NCBI RefSeq assembly: GCF_030066895.1
Contig: NZ_JASJAV010000019.1
Location: 62,001-126,000, forward strand
Direction: 5' to 3'
Length of the DNA: 64,000 nucleotides
From: Breoghania sp.
GTDB taxonomy: Bacteria; Pseudomonadota; Alphaproteobacteria; Rhizobiales; Stappiaceae
This document shows positions 8,018 through 19,039 of this stretch, one piece after another (positions within the stretch are counted from its first letter, which is position 1; every line of letters begins with the position of its first letter). The translations under genes and the position numbers were made by a program. The notes under the pieces were generated by a model, which did not search any database, had not been told where the DNA came from, and saw nothing but the letters and a program-made list of their open reading frames with translations.

Positions 8018-9067
8018 TCAGAGCAGCGCCACGAAGTTCTCGATATCGGCTTCGCTCGTGCGGAAGCTCGTGACCAGGCGGATCAATTCCTCTTCAGAAT
8101 TCAACGCCTGATCGGGAGCCTGTCCGTCTGCGGGCCACTCGTAGAAGGCGGCTCCGGCTTCCCGCATGGCCTCGATGCGGTTCTTCTTCACGACGATGAA
8201 GGTCTCGTTGGCCTGCGGACGAGCGGGAAGCCACGCGTTGTCGCTTGCCTCCACCGCGTCGGCGAGCTTCTGGGCCATGGCGTTGGAATGGCGCGCCAGA
8301 TCGAGCCAGTGATCGTCGGCGAGATAGCCTTCGAACTGCGCAGCGATGAAGCGGCTCTTGGAAAAGAGCTGACCGGCCCGCTTGCGCAGCCACGCAAGTT
8401 CGCCCGCCTTGTCCTTGTCGAAGACCACCACCGCTTCCGCGCACCAGCAGCCGTTCTTGGTACCGCCGAAGGACAGGAGATCCACCCCGGCCTTCCATGT
8501 CATCTCCGCGGGCGTGACGCCGAGCGAGACGAGGGCATTGGCAAAGCGCGCACCATCCATGTGAAGCGGAAGTGAACGCGTGTCGGCGACCCGCTTGATC
8601 GCGGCGATCTCGTCGAACTCGTAGACAGTGCCGATCTCGGTCGACTGGGTGATGGTCACCGCCTGCGGGCGACCGTTGTGCACGAAGCCTTCCGCAAACG
8701 CCGACATCGCCTTGGTGAGCCCGTCGGGCGTGATCTTGCCGTTCGCGCCTTGAATGCGCACCAGCTTGGAGCCGCCGGTCATGAATTCCGGGCAGCCGCA
8801 TTCGTCGACCGCCACATGCGCCTCATCGTGGCAGAAGACCGCCCCGCCGGGCTTGGCGGAGATAGCCAGCGCCAGGCTGTTGGCGGACGACCCGGTGGCG
8901 ACGAAGAAGACCGCCACCTCGCGCTCGAAGATTTCACTGAACCGGGTAACCACCCGGCGCGAGATGTCATCGTCGCCGTAAGCCGGCGCGAATCCATCGT
9001 TGGCGGAAGAAAGCGCGGCCATGACTCGGTCCGACGCTCCCGCCCAGTTGTCGCTGGCAAAGAACAT
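8018..9067 (-). CDS. ltaE: low-specificity threonine aldolase (beta-eliminating lyase family)
   Basis: Intact, about 349 residues from ATG 9067 (MFFASDNWAGASD, the usual N-terminus of this family). Fold type I PLP enzyme of the beta-eliminating lyase/threonine aldolase family (PF01212). Visible motifs are PAYGDDDIS, FFVATGSSANSLAL (phosphate cup), HVAVDECGCPEFMTGG, LPLHMDGARFANAL (Asp to the pyridine N) and the Schiff-base lysine in LSFGGTKNG. It cleaves L-threonine or L-allo-threonine to glycine and acetaldehyde in the cytoplasm. It stands alone between the mod and bufferin operons. Confidence 0.92.
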   Translation of the reverse strand: MFFASDNWAGASDRVMAALSSANDGFAPAYGDDDISRRVVTRFSEIFEREVAVFFVATGSSANSLALAISAKPGGAVFCHDEAHVAVDECGCPEFMTGGSKLVRIQGANGKITPDGLTKAMSAFAEGFVHNGRPQAVTITQSTEIGTVYEFDEIAAIKRVADTRSLPLHMDGARFANALVSLGVTPAEMTWKAGVDLLSFGGTKNGCWCAEAVVVFDKDKAGELAWLRKRAGQLFSKSRFIAAQFEGYLADDHWLDLARHSNAMAQKLADAVEASDNAWLPARPQANETFIVVKKNRIEAMREAGAAFYEWPADGQAPDQALNSEEELIRLVTSFRTSEADIENFVALL

Positions 9068-9144
9068 GGGAAAATCCGTAGGCCCGCACCGCCCGCCGCG
9101 CAAGGGGGGAAATCAGCGCTCCTCACGTACCGTGTCGGAGACCC

Positions 9145-9720
9145 CTACCAGGGCTGCATCCGCTCGATGAACCGCCGCGCGAGCACCCTGTCGATCGAGA
9201 AGGCACCGGCCCTGTAGATCGTGAGATAGATCAGCGGAAAGAGCCACAGGAGCCGCTGGTCGGCGATGGGAGCATCCGGCGCCCGATCGAAAAATGCTCC
9301 GATCGCCACCGCTCCCACATGGTGTCCGGTCAGATCGACATAGGTCATCACACAGATGAAGACGGTGAAGCCGAAGCTCGCCAGCCGGATGAACAGTCCA
9401 AGGACGATGAGAACCGGCAGCAGGAATTCCGCCCACATGCCAGCCACGACGATCAGGCCATAGGGAAAGAAAGGGATGCGCGAGATATTGTAGCCGACCT
9501 GTTCCATCATGCCCGGCAGGATCTGCGCATAGGCGCCGACGCTTGGATGAATGAGCCCCTCGACCCCGGCCCCCACCTTGGTCATGGCGGAATTCAGGAA
9601 ATAGAGCAGCAGCACGCTGGCAAAGATCGCACGTGTGGCAAGCCCCGGCAGCCAACTGGCCAGGAGACGCTGAAGTCGGGCAAAGAACAGAACATGCAGC
9701 CGAAAAATTCCGAAAGTCAT
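9145..9720 (-). CDS. bufD: DoxX-family membrane protein of the bufferin operon (BufD-like)
   Basis: Intact 191-residue membrane protein with four hydrophobic helices (for example FASVLLLYFLNSAMTKVG, LIVVAGMWAEFLLPVLIVL, FTVFICVMTYVDLTGHHVG and LLWLFPLIYLTIYRAG). The pattern, with an acidic Glu in the second helix, is DoxX-like. It overlaps the bufC stop by four bases (9717-9720), so translation is coupled. In the Caulobacter gig/buf operons the last gene is a DoxX protein in exactly this order. Its role there is not settled; a redox or transport accessory function is inferred. Confidence 0.82.
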   Translation of the reverse strand: MTFGIFRLHVLFFARLQRLLASWLPGLATRAIFASVLLLYFLNSAMTKVGAGVEGLIHPSVGAYAQILPGMMEQVGYNISRIPFFPYGLIVVAGMWAEFLLPVLIVLGLFIRLASFGFTVFICVMTYVDLTGHHVGAVAIGAFFDRAPDAPIADQRLLWLFPLIYLTIYRAGAFSIDRVLARRFIERMQPW

Positions 9721-10495
9721 CTTGTCTCCGTTCCCGTCTCACCCGCCAACCCAGCAAAGGTGCCTGCGTCCAGCATACCGGAAATATTCGCAGCGGGATC
9801 AAAGCTTTCAGCCTCAGTGAGCGCCGCATCGCAAACCTCCTGAAGCGTTTTCCCCTCAATCAACGCCGCCAGAAAGGCTGCCCCTCCCGGCGGCAGGACC
9901 CGAACTGCAACATCGAGACCGGGCCGCATGACCAGCACGCCCTGCCCGCATTCCGACATATCCGGCATTCCAGCCCCCTCATCGTAGCGATTCGCGGAGA
10001 AGATCGAGACCACGGGAAACCGCGAACGCAGTACCCGCGTCGCCGGATGCGGAACGAGACGCAGAACGGCAAGCTCATGCGGCGCAATCCGACCAAGCGC
10101 CCCGGCATCGAGCGGAGAAATATCGGCGGCGTGAGTGATAGGCCCGCATCCACGCCCATTCCAGACGCGCCACGTCGCCGAGATACGGATAAGGCGGCAA
10201 GCGGGGCAAAATCATCGAGAAAGGCGGGAAACTCTCCACCGTAGTCCAGCAGGACCGGAGAGCGCGGAGGATGGGCACGCACGAACTCTCCGCCGAGCGC
10301 CCGAAAATACTCATCGCCCAGAAGCCGCAGGATCGCGGGATAGACGGACATCAACACCTCGATCCGAGAAACGACGGCCGAATTTCGATGAACCGCGAAC
10401 CCGCGCCCGGCCCCTTGGACATTTGCGGGCAGCGGAGCATCACGGTTCAGGAGTGCGGCGGCGAACCTCACCTCCGCCTCACCCGGCCGCGACAC
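9717..10495 (-). pseudogene. bufC: DUF2063 partner protein of the MNIO enzyme (BufC-like, frameshifted)
   Basis: Starts at 10495 ([20 protein letters not shown]), overlapping the end of the MNIO gene by 17 bases. The N-terminal DUF2063 domain is clear: FAVHRNSAVVSRIEVLMSVYPAI, LLGDEYFRALGGEFVRAHPP and SPVLLDYGGEFPAFLDDFAPL. The frame shifts near 10185 (YLGDVARLEWAWMRAYH) and again near 10130, after which VSIFSANRYDEG and VLVMRPGLDVAVRVLPPGGA to the stop form the C-terminal domain. BufC proteins bind the precursor and pair with the DUF692 enzyme. Confidence 0.8.
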
Positions 10496-11384
10496 GAGGG
10501 TTCCCTTCGAAGCGGATCACATCGGAATGGCGCGCGAGAACCACGTCCGCTTTTTCGGCTTCCGCGAGCAGCACCGGCCATGCGGGGATTTCGGCATCCC
10601 ATTCGATCAGCGTCGGCAACGGCCCCGACCGTTCGATCACCCACTCGTAGAGCCGCCACACCACGTCCGCCACGGCCCGGTCATGGGCGTCGATCAGAAA
10701 GGAACGGCCGTCCTCGTCCCATTCGGGCGCATGACCGGCCAGATGAATTTCGCCCACGAGCTCAAGCTGGAACCGGTCGAGATAGTTCTCCGCCGACCAG
10801 CCATGGTTCGTCGCCGACACATGGACATTGTTGATGTCGAGCAGCAGCCCGCAGCCCGTCCGCTCGGCGACTTCGGTGATGAAACCCAGCTCGTGCATCG
10901 TGCTGTCGGCAAAGGCGACATAGGTGGACTGTTTCTCCAGCAGCATCTGCCGGGCGAGCACCTCCTGAACCTCCGCAACATGCCCCGCCACCCGCTCCAA
11001 CGTCGACCCATCATAGGCGACGGGCAGCAGATCGTTGAAATAGACGCCCTCATGACTCGACCAAGCCAAATGCTCGGAAAAGAGAGCCGGACGGTAGCGC
11101 TCCTCCAGGGTCTTGAGCCGGGCCAGATGCGCGCGATCGAGCGTATCTGTTCCGCCGATCGACAGCCCCACTCCGTGTAATGACAGGGGGTAGCGTTCGC
11201 GAATGGCGGAAAGTTGCGCATGCGGCGGCCCGCCCGCGCCCATGTAGTTTTCCGCGTGGACCTCGAAAAAGCCGATATCCGGCGCGGTTTCGAGGATCTC
11301 GGCCACATGGGCGGGTTTCAGCCCCGCCCCGGCCCGCCTCGGCATATCCGCGCAAGGCGCGGAACTGTGCGTCTCACGGCTCAT
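10479..11384 (-). CDS. bufB: DUF692 multinuclear non-heme iron oxidase (MNIO), BufB-like
   Basis: About 301 residues from ATG 11384 ([14 protein letters not shown]), open to the stop. The DUF692/MNIO fold is shown by [104 protein letters not shown] and [11 protein letters not shown]; the His, Asp, Asn and Glu residues in these blocks are the iron ligands of the family. MNIO enzymes modify Cys residues of ribosomal peptides; in bufferin systems they form thiooxazole-type groups on the DUF2282 precursor. One unusual spot is [11 protein letters not shown] where relatives have LLENPSTYVAF. Confidence 0.9.
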   Translation of the reverse strand: MSRETHSSAPCADMPRRAGAGLKPAHVAEILETAPDIGFFEVHAENYMGAGGPPHAQLSAIRERYPLSLHGVGLSIGGTDTLDRAHLARLKTLEERYRPALFSEHLAWSSHEGVYFNDLLPVAYDGSTLERVAGHVAEVQEVLARQMLLEKQSTYVAFADSTMHELGFITEVAERTGCGLLLDINNVHVSATNHGWSAENYLDRFQLELVGEIHLAGHAPEWDEDGRSFLIDAHDRAVADVVWRLYEWVIERSGPLPTLIEWDAEIPAWPVLLAEAEKADVVLARHSDVIRFEGNPRVAAG

Positions 11385-11455
11385 GTCGCCTCCCGTCTTC
11401 GCCTTGATATGGCGCTTCTTGCGCACGCCCATCCTCCGAGACGCCCCGCCCCTCG

Positions 11456-11765
11456 TCACCCTTCGGGAACATCCCGCTCCAGTGCGACCAACGAAGCCTC
11501 GCGACCCTCGGGCAATTCCGTTCCGAGACACGAGCCCTTGGGAACGAGCTTCCAGGCATTGCCCTGAATAATCGACCTTGGACGTGCCCGCGCATCTCGT
11601 GCCCGGCCCGGCCTTGCAATCGTTCTGCCCGGCCAGCGATATGTCGTAACACTTCTCCTGCTCTTGAGCGGCCGCAGACACCGACGAGGCCCCGAGCGCG
11701 GTGGCAACCGCGGCGACCAGAGCTGCGGCGGTAACGGCCCGGGCGGGTCCGGCGTTGTCTGTCAT
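11456..11765 (-). pseudogene. bufA1: DUF2282 bufferin-type RiPP precursor (BufA1-like, one frameshift)
   Basis: Starts at ATG 11765 after GGGAGAGAATC, with a signal-peptide-like N-terminus ([21 protein letters not shown]). The mature region begins [17 protein letters not shown] and CAGTSKVD, then continues in a shifted frame as [14 protein letters not shown] and ends [11 protein letters not shown]. One extra T in ATTATTCAGG near 11575 explains the shift. This Cys pattern is the DUF2282 signature: the Cys residues are the sites modified by MNIO enzymes, and the exported product binds copper in the described Caulobacter system. It is the first gene of the operon, as expected. Confidence 0.78.
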
Positions 11766-12097
11766 TGATTCTCTCCCTCGAAGATCGGCAGCGCCTGGCC
11801 CTCCGGGCGCCCCACGATCACTCGGACGACAGCCTTCTGCGACCCGTTGCCCTCCTGCCGTTACCGGCCAAATGTGCGAAGAGGTTTGTTCAATGGGAAA
11901 TCAAAGCGCCGTGACGCGGGCGCGAGGCCCCAGGGATCTCCACGCATTCCCCGCCCGTGACACGCATTCTGCCTGCGGGGAAACGGTTCCCCTGCGTCTA
12001 TTACCGACCTCCGAAAGGTGCCAGGAAACAAAATTCCTCAAAACGAGAAAAATTTTTCATTTATGACGATTTATACCGCAAAAAGGAAACAAACATA
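11766..12097. other. intergenic region upstream of the bufferin operon
   Basis: No gene is supported. On the minus strand GTAACG (about 11859-11864), 17 bases, CGCA resembles the GTAACC-N17-CGAA promoters read by the SigF-type ECF factors that control buf operons in Caulobacter, but the match is imperfect. The right part (12020-12097) is AT-rich with A/T runs. Confidence 0.25.
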
Positions 12098-12430
12098 ATG
12101 CGCAGGTCCATAAAGCTGCTTGCCGAGCTAGGAGAAATCTGGCACGTTGCGCACTCGAATAGGATAGGAGTGCTGTCCAATTATTTACTCCACGCGGTGA
12201 TCCGCCACTCGGACCGAGAGGTACGGGCGGCAGTTGACCGGTGGAGCAGCTCACAGGACGGTCGTCATGCGCGGTCTTATGTGAACGCGACGATCGGTAG
12301 GGGCTGGGACTCGACCGATCACGCGGCGGGCGCAAACCGGCGATTCTGTGGTAACATTGCCAACGGACGCGTCGCCAAAGAAGACGCAGGGGTCGTGTTT
12401 GAAAAAGGGGCATCCCCCGCCCGACATTGA
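12098..12430 (+). CDS. hypothetical protein in an AT-rich patch
   Basis: ATG 12098 has an AAGGAAAC ribosome site and opens a 110-codon frame (MRRSIKLLAELGEIWHVAHS). It sits in a locally AT-rich patch unlike its neighbours. I recognise no family. The second half is Gly/Ala/Arg-rich and may be noncoding read-through. The call rests only on the start context and composition. Confidence 0.25.
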   Translation: MRRSIKLLAELGEIWHVAHSNRIGVLSNYLLHAVIRHSDREVRAAVDRWSSSQDGRHARSYVNATIGRGWDSTDHAAGANRRFCGNIANGRVAKEDAGVVFEKGASPARH

Positions 12431-12671
12431 ACGGCCCATATCTGGATGGCCGTTCACACTCGACAGAGCCGCGGCATTGGCCGGTCTCATCGCTCGAGCC
12501 GTACCCGGATGTGGTATGACCCGAGAGGAAGGCCGACCCGATGCGCGGCTAATGCGCGCGAGCAAAAAAGCCCGGGCCCGGTTTCGCGCCCTGGCGGATC
12601 GGGGTGCATGAAAGGGAAAAACGGCCGGTACGCATGACGCGTGCGCGGCTGAAAATGGGGCAAGGAACGGT

Positions 12672-15600
12672 ATGAGCAGACAGGATATCGCGAATTGGGA
12701 TCGGCAGAAAATTTCCGTGAAGGCCGGAGACCGTACGACGGCCGCCGCCAAACGTCCCACGCCGCGACAAACACCTGTCCAAATGCCCTGCATACGGCCT
12801 GCCGTCCGCCCGCGGTCTTTATAACCCGCTGAACGAGCATGACGCCTGCGGCGTGGGCTTCATCGCCCACATGAAGGGCGTCAAGTCGCACCAAATTGTC
12901 AAGGACGGCCTGCGCATTCTGGTCAACCTCACCTATCGCGGTGCGGTGGGCACCGATCCGCTGATGGGTGACGGCGCGAGCTTGCTGCTGCAGATCCCCG
13001 ACAAGCTCTTCCGCCGCGAGGCCCCCGGCCTCGGCTTCGAACTGCCGGAAGCAAACCACTACGCCATCGGCCAGCTTTTCCTGCCGCGCTAGGAAGGTCT
13101 CCGCACCGACTGCGAACAGACCGTCGCCCGCGTGGCGGAGGAAAACGGCCTTGCGGTTCTCGGTTGGCGCACCGTGCCAACCGAGAATTCCTTGCTGTCG
13201 AAGGATCCAGAGATCGCGGCAACCGAGCCTGTTCACCGGCAGATTTTCTGCGCCCGCCCCGAGGGGCTAGACGACGACAAGCTCTATCTGACGCGCAAGA
13301 TCATCTCCAACGCCATCTTCGACCGCACCAACGGCGAGAATATCGGCTTCTATATTGTCTCTATGTCGAGCCGGACCATCGTCTACGAGGGCATGTTCCT
13401 GGCCGAGCAGGTCGCCGCCTATTACAAGGAGCTGACCGACCCCGACCCCGACCTCGACCTCGAGACAGTGCTCGCCCTCGTCCACCAGCGGTTCTACACC
13501 AACACCTTCCCCTCGTGGAAGCTGGCGCACCCCCATCGCATGGTGGCGCATAACGGCGAGATCAACACGCTGCGCAGCAACGTCAACTGGATGGCGGCCC
13601 GTCAGGCCTCCGTCGCCTCGCCGCTGTTCGGCGACGACATCTCCAAGCTGTGGCCGATCTCCTACGAAGGTCAGTCGCACACCGCCTGCTTGGACAACGC
13701 GCTCGAATTCCTCGTCATGGGCGGCTACTCGCTGGCCCATGCGGCGATGATGCTGATCCCGGAAGCCTGGGCTGACAACCCGCTGATGAGCGAGGAACGC
13801 GCCGCCTTCTACGAATACCACGCAGCGCTGATGGAGCCGTGGGACGGCCCGGCCGCAGTGGCCTTCACCGACGGCCGCCAGATCGGCGCGACGCTTGACC
13901 GTAACGGCCTGGGTCAGGCCCGCTACATTGTCACCAACGACGACATCGTCATTATGTCCTCGGAAGTCGGCGTCCTGCCGGTGCCGGAGGAGAAGATCGT
14001 CAAGAAGTGGCGTCTGCAGCCCGGCCTGATGATGCTGATCGACCTGGAAAAAAGCCGCCTCATCGCGGACGAGGAGGTCAAGCAGCAGCTTGCCACCGCC
14101 AACCCCTACCGCGAATGGCTGAAGCGCAGCCAGATCGTGCTGGAGGACATGGCTCCGGTTTCCGGCGAGAGCCTGCTCGATCTCCAGCAGGCCTTCGGCT
14201 ACACCCAGGAAGACATCAAGCTTCTGATGTCGACCATGGCCACCGTCGGTCAGGAAGCCATCGGCTCGATGGGCACGGATACGCCCATTTACGCGCTCTC
14301 CGACAAGTCGAAGCTGCTCTACACCTACTTCAAGGAGAACTTCGCGCAGGTGACGAACCCGCCGATCGATCCGATCCGCGAAGAGCTGGTGATAAGCCTC
14401 GTCTCCTGCATCGGCCCGCGTCCGAACCTGTTCGATCTAGAAGGGGTGTCCGGCTCCAAGCGCCTTGAGGTGCGCCAGCCGATCCTCACCAACCCGGATC
14501 TGGAAAAGATCCGGGCCATCGGTGACATCTCCGATAACCAGTTCCGGACCAAGACGCTCAACACCACCTACGCGGTGGAAAAGGGCACCGAGGGCATAGA
14601 AGATGCGCTGACCTCGCTCTGCAACAGGGCGGAGCAGGCGGTTCACGCCGGCTACAACATCATCATCCTGTCCGACCGTCTGATCTCGCACTCCCGCGTG
14701 CCGATCCCGGCGCTGCTGGCGACCGCGGCCGTGCACCACCAACTGATCCGCAAGGGTCTCAGGACCTCCGTCGGCCTGGTGGTGGAAACCGGCGAGCCGC
14801 GCGAAGTGCACCATTTCTGCGTGCTGGCGGGCTACGGCGCGGAGGCGATCAACCCCTATCTCGCCTTCGAGACGCTCCTGCAGATGCATGAACGCCTCAA
14901 CTTCCCCAAGGAAGTGGACGAGTACGAGATCGTCAAGCGCTACATCAAGTCGATCGACAAGGGCATCCTGAAGGTCATGTCCAAGATGGGCATCTCGACC
15001 TACCAGTCCTATTGCGGCGCGCAGATCTTCGATGCGATCGGCCTCGCCTCCTCCTTCGTGGACAAGTACTTCTTCGGTACCGCCACCATGATCGAGGGCA
15101 TCGGACTTGCCGAGGTGGCCGAGGAGACCGTGCGTCGCCATGCGGCCGCCTTCTCCGACATGCCGGTGCTGCACAACTCGCTGGAGGTCGGCGGCGAATA
15201 CGCCTTTCGCATGCGCGGCGAGAACCACATGTGGACGCCGGACGTCATCGCCAACTTGCAGCACGCAGTGCGCGGCAATCTTCCCGATCAGTATCGCGAG
15301 TTCTCTCGCGTGATGAACGAGGAGCACGGCCGCTTCACCATCCGCAGTCTGTTCCGGATCAAGGACGCGAGCGAAGTCGGCAACCAGCCGGTGCCACTCG
15401 AAGAGGTCGAATCGACCACCGACATCATGCACCGCTTCTCCATCGGCGCCATGTCCTTCGGCTCGATCTCGCGCGAGGCGCACACCACGCTGGCGGTCAC
15501 CATGAACCGCATCGGCGGCAAGTCGAACACCGGTGAAGACGGCGAAGAGCCCGAGCGCTTCTATCCCCTACCCGACGGCTCGCCCAATCCGGAATGCTCG

Positions 15601-17427
15601 GCGATCAAGCAGGTCGCCTCGGGCCGTTTCGGCGTGACGACGGAGTACCTCGTCAACTCCGACATGATCCAGATCAAGGTCGCGCAGGGTGCCAAGCCCG
15701 GCGAAGGCGGTCAGCTTCCCGGCCACAAGGTCGACGCGATCATCGCCAAAACCCGGCACTCGACGCCGGGCGTCGGCCTGATCTCGCCCCCGCGGCACCA
15801 CGATATCTACTCCATCGAGGATCTGACGCAGCTCATCTACGACCTGAAGAACGTCAATCCGGAAGCAGATATCTCCGTTAAGCTCGTCTCCGAGGTGGGC
15901 GTTGGTACGGTTGCGGCCGGCGTCACCAAGTCGCGCGCCGACCACATCACCATCTCCGGCTATGACGGCGGCACCGGCGCCTCTCCGCTGACCTCGCTCA
16001 AGCATGCGGGCAGTCCCTGGGAGATCGGCCTTGCCGAGACCCATCAAACGCTGGTCCTGAACAAGTTGCGCTCGCGCATCACCCTGCAGGTCGACGGCGA
16101 TCTTCGCACCGGCCGCGACGTGCTGATCGACGCTCTGCTGGGCGCAGACAAGTTCGGCTTCTCCACCGCGCCGCTGATTTCGGCCGGGGTGCCTGATGAT
16201 GAACAAGTGCCACCTGAACACCTGCCCCGTCGGCATCGCCACGCAGGATCCGGTGCTGCGCAAGCGGTTCAAGGGCACGCCCGAGCACATCATCAACTCC
16301 TTCTTCTTTATCGCCGAAGAGTTGCGCGAACTGATGGCGTCCCTCGGCTTCCGCAAGATCGACGAACTGATCGGCCGCTTCGACCTTCTCGACAAGCAGC
16401 CGATGATCGATCACTGGAAGGTCAAGGGCCTCGACTTCACCGGCCTGTTCTTCAAGCCCGATACTCCGGCCGAGGCCTGCCGTCACACGCAGCTTCAGAA
16501 GCATCCGATCGACGACATTCTCGACCGCAAGCTGATCGCGGAAGCAGAGCCGGCGTTCGAACGCCGCGAAGCGGTGAAGATCGAGACACACATCGACAAC
16601 GTGAACCGCTCCGCCGCTGCCATGCTGTCGGGTCAGGTCGCCAAGCGCTACGGCCACAAGGGCCTGCTCAACGACACGATCACCCTCTCCCTGCACAGCA
16701 CGGCCGGATAGGCTTTCGGCGCTTTCCTATCGCGCGGCGTGACCTTCGACCTTCAGGGCGACGTCAACGACTATGTCGGCAAGGGCCTGTCGGGCGGCAA
16801 GATCGTCATCCAGCCCGATCCCAAGAGCGCGGCCGACCCCGATCATTCGATCATCGCGGGCAACACCGTTCTCTACGGTGCGACCGAGGGTGAGTGATAC
16901 ATCCGCGGCATCGCGGGCGAGCGCTTCGCAGTCCGCAACTCCGGCGCCCTGGCGGTTGTCGAAGGCATCGGCGACCACGGCTACGAATACATGGCCGGCG
17001 GTGTCGTCGTGGTGCTCGGCTGGACGGGCCGCAACTTCGCGGCCGGCATGTCCGGCGGCGTCGCCTACGTGCTCGACGAGGAAGACTCCTTCCGCAAACG
17101 CTGCAACCTGGCGATGGTGGATCTGGAACCGGTGGCGGAAGAAGACGATCTGCTGGAGAAGCTGCACCACCCATGGCGGCGATATCGAGCACAAGGGTCG
17201 CGTCGACCTGGCGGGCGATCTGACCGGTCACGACGACGAGCGGCTTCGTCAAATCCTGGCCAAACACATTCACCATACGGGATCGGCCTGGGCTCAGGAG
17301 ATCCTGGACAACTGGAGCGAGTTCAGACCGAAATTCGTCAAAGTGATGCCGGTCGAATACTCCCGCGCCTTGCGCAAAATGCAAAATGGAAGAGCGGCGC
17401 CTCGGCGCGCAGGCAACCGCCGAGTAG
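12672..17427 (+). pseudogene. gltB: glutamate synthase large subunit (multiple lesions)
   Basis: NADPH-glutamate synthase alpha chain, making two glutamates from glutamine and 2-oxoglutarate. The start at 12672 (MSRQDIANWD) is an estimate: the frame changes near 12765 before GLYNPLNEHDACGVGF, which carries the catalytic Cys of the class II amidotransferase. The FMN/2-oxoglutarate domain includes the GYDGGTGASP loop, and CHLNTCPVGIATQ carries the 3Fe-4S cysteines. Lesions: TAG 13090, frameshift about 16190, TAG 16709 (in [12 protein letters not shown] where Gln is normal), TGA 16895 (in GATEGE-YIRG), frameshift about 17170, extra A about 17385. A 3.1-kb central stretch is fully open. Full length when repaired is about 1,580 residues. 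Confidence 0.88.
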
Positions 17428-17442
17428 GAGACGCGAAGAGTT

Positions 17443-18874
17443 ATGGGTAAGGTAACCGGCTTTCTCGAGATCGACCGGCAGGACCAGAAGTATCAGCCTG
17501 CCTCCGATCGTATCCGTCATTTCCGCGAGCTCACCCTGCCGCTGGCCGAGCAGGAAGTGGTGCGCCAGGCCACGCGCTGCATTGATTGCGGAATCTCGTT
17601 CTGTCACGGACCGAACGGTTGTCCCGTCGACAACCAGATTCCGGACTGGAACAATCTCGTCTACGAAGAGGACTGGGAGGAAGCGATCCACAACCTCCAT
17701 TCCACCAACAACTTCACCGAGTTCACCGGCCGCGTCTGCCCCGCTCCGTGCGAGGAGGCGTGTACGCTGAACATCGAGGACCTCCCGGTCAACATCAAGA
17801 CGGTCGAGCAGTCGATCGCCGAAAAGGCCTTGACGAACGGCTGGATCACGCCGGAACCGGCAGACCACAAGACCGGCCGCAGCGTCGGCGTGATCGGCTC
17901 GGGCCCCGCGGGCCTGGCCGCCGCTCAGCAGCTTGCGCGGGTCGGCCACGATGTCGTGATCTACGAGCGCGAGCCCTTTGTGGGCGGTCTGCTGCGCTAC
18001 GGCATTCCCGACTTCAAGATGGAGAAGCACCACATCCAGCGTCGCGTCCACCAGATGGAAGCGGAAGGCGTGGCCTTCGAGTACGGCGTGAATGTCGGCG
18101 TCACGACGACCGTTGCCGAACTGCGCTCGCGCCATGATGCGCTGCTGTTTGCAACCGGTGCCGAGCGTCCGCGCGATCCGGGCGTGCCGGGCATGGAGCT
18201 TGAGGGCTGCCACTGGGCGATGCCCTTCCTCGTGCAGCAGAACCGCCACATCAACGGCGAGGACGTCTCCCACGAGGAGCCCATCTGGGCGGGCGGCAAG
18301 CATGTGGTGGTCATCGGCGGCGGCGACACGGCGTCGGACTGCGTCGTCACCTCGTTCCGTCAGGGCACAGTGTCCGTCACCCAGCTCGACATCCGTCCCA
18401 TCCCGCCGCTGAAAGAAGACAAACTGACGGTGTGGCCCTACTGGCCGACCAAGTTCCGCACGTCTTCCTCGCAGGTCGAGGGCGCCGAGCGTGAATTCTC
18501 CGCCGCCACGCTGGAAATCGTCGGCGACAAGGACGGCCACGTCACGGGCGTCAAATGCGCTCGTGTGGACGAGCGCCGCGTTCCCATCGAGGGCACGGAA
18601 TTCGTCCTGCGCGCCGGGCTGGTTCTGGCCGCGATCAGGTTCTCCGGCCCCAACTCAACACCTACATTAAGGAGCTGGGCGACGATCTGGAACTCGACAA
18701 GCGCACCAACATCAAGGCCAACACGGACGACTATCGCGCGTCTGTCGCCGACATCTACGCCTACGGCGACGTAGGCCGCGGTCAATCGCTGGTTGTGTAG
18801 GCGATTCGCGAGAGTCGTCAGCGGCCCGCGCCATCGACCTTGACCTGATGGGCAAGACGGACCTGCCGCGCTAA
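17443..18874 (+). pseudogene. gltD: glutamate synthase small subunit (two late lesions)
   Basis: Begins 15 bases after gltB with a GGAGACGCG ribosome site. The N-terminal Cys clusters CIDCGISFCHGPNGCPVDN and CPAPCEEACTL bind 4Fe-4S clusters. The FAD-binding GXGXXG is GSGPAGLAAAQQLA and the NADPH site is GGGDTASDCVV. It passes electrons from NADPH to GltB. The frame slips near 18640 (LAAI to FSGP), then GDVGRGQSLVV is followed by TAG 18798 where relatives have Trp, then another slip before AARAIDLDLMGKTDLPR and the true-looking stop at 18872. About 475 residues if repaired, the normal length. Confidence 0.88.
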
Positions 18875-18886
18875 CGCGCGGCAGGT
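18862..18886. terminator. GC hairpin after gltD
   Basis: CCTGCCGCG, a short loop, CGCGGCAGG: a perfect 9-bp stem spanning the gltD stop. There is no T-run right after it, so it may be a Rho-independent stop of weak type or a 3' stability hairpin. gltD and the chemoreceptor gene converge here. Confidence 0.5.
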
Positions 18887-19039
18887 CCGAATGGTCTGAT
18901 GAACAGGGTTCGATCTTCGGACCGCACTTTTTTTTGTGCCTGAGGCCGGAACAGGCGGCCATCTTGAAGGATGGCCTGCACACTCCATAACTCAGCAACG
19001 CAACTGACGCGCGAAAGCGAGCTCCGCTCCCACGCCTGC

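Noticed and set aside
18901-18960. Terminator at the T-run near 18928
   Set aside because: The run of T is not preceded by a convincing hairpin at the right distance.
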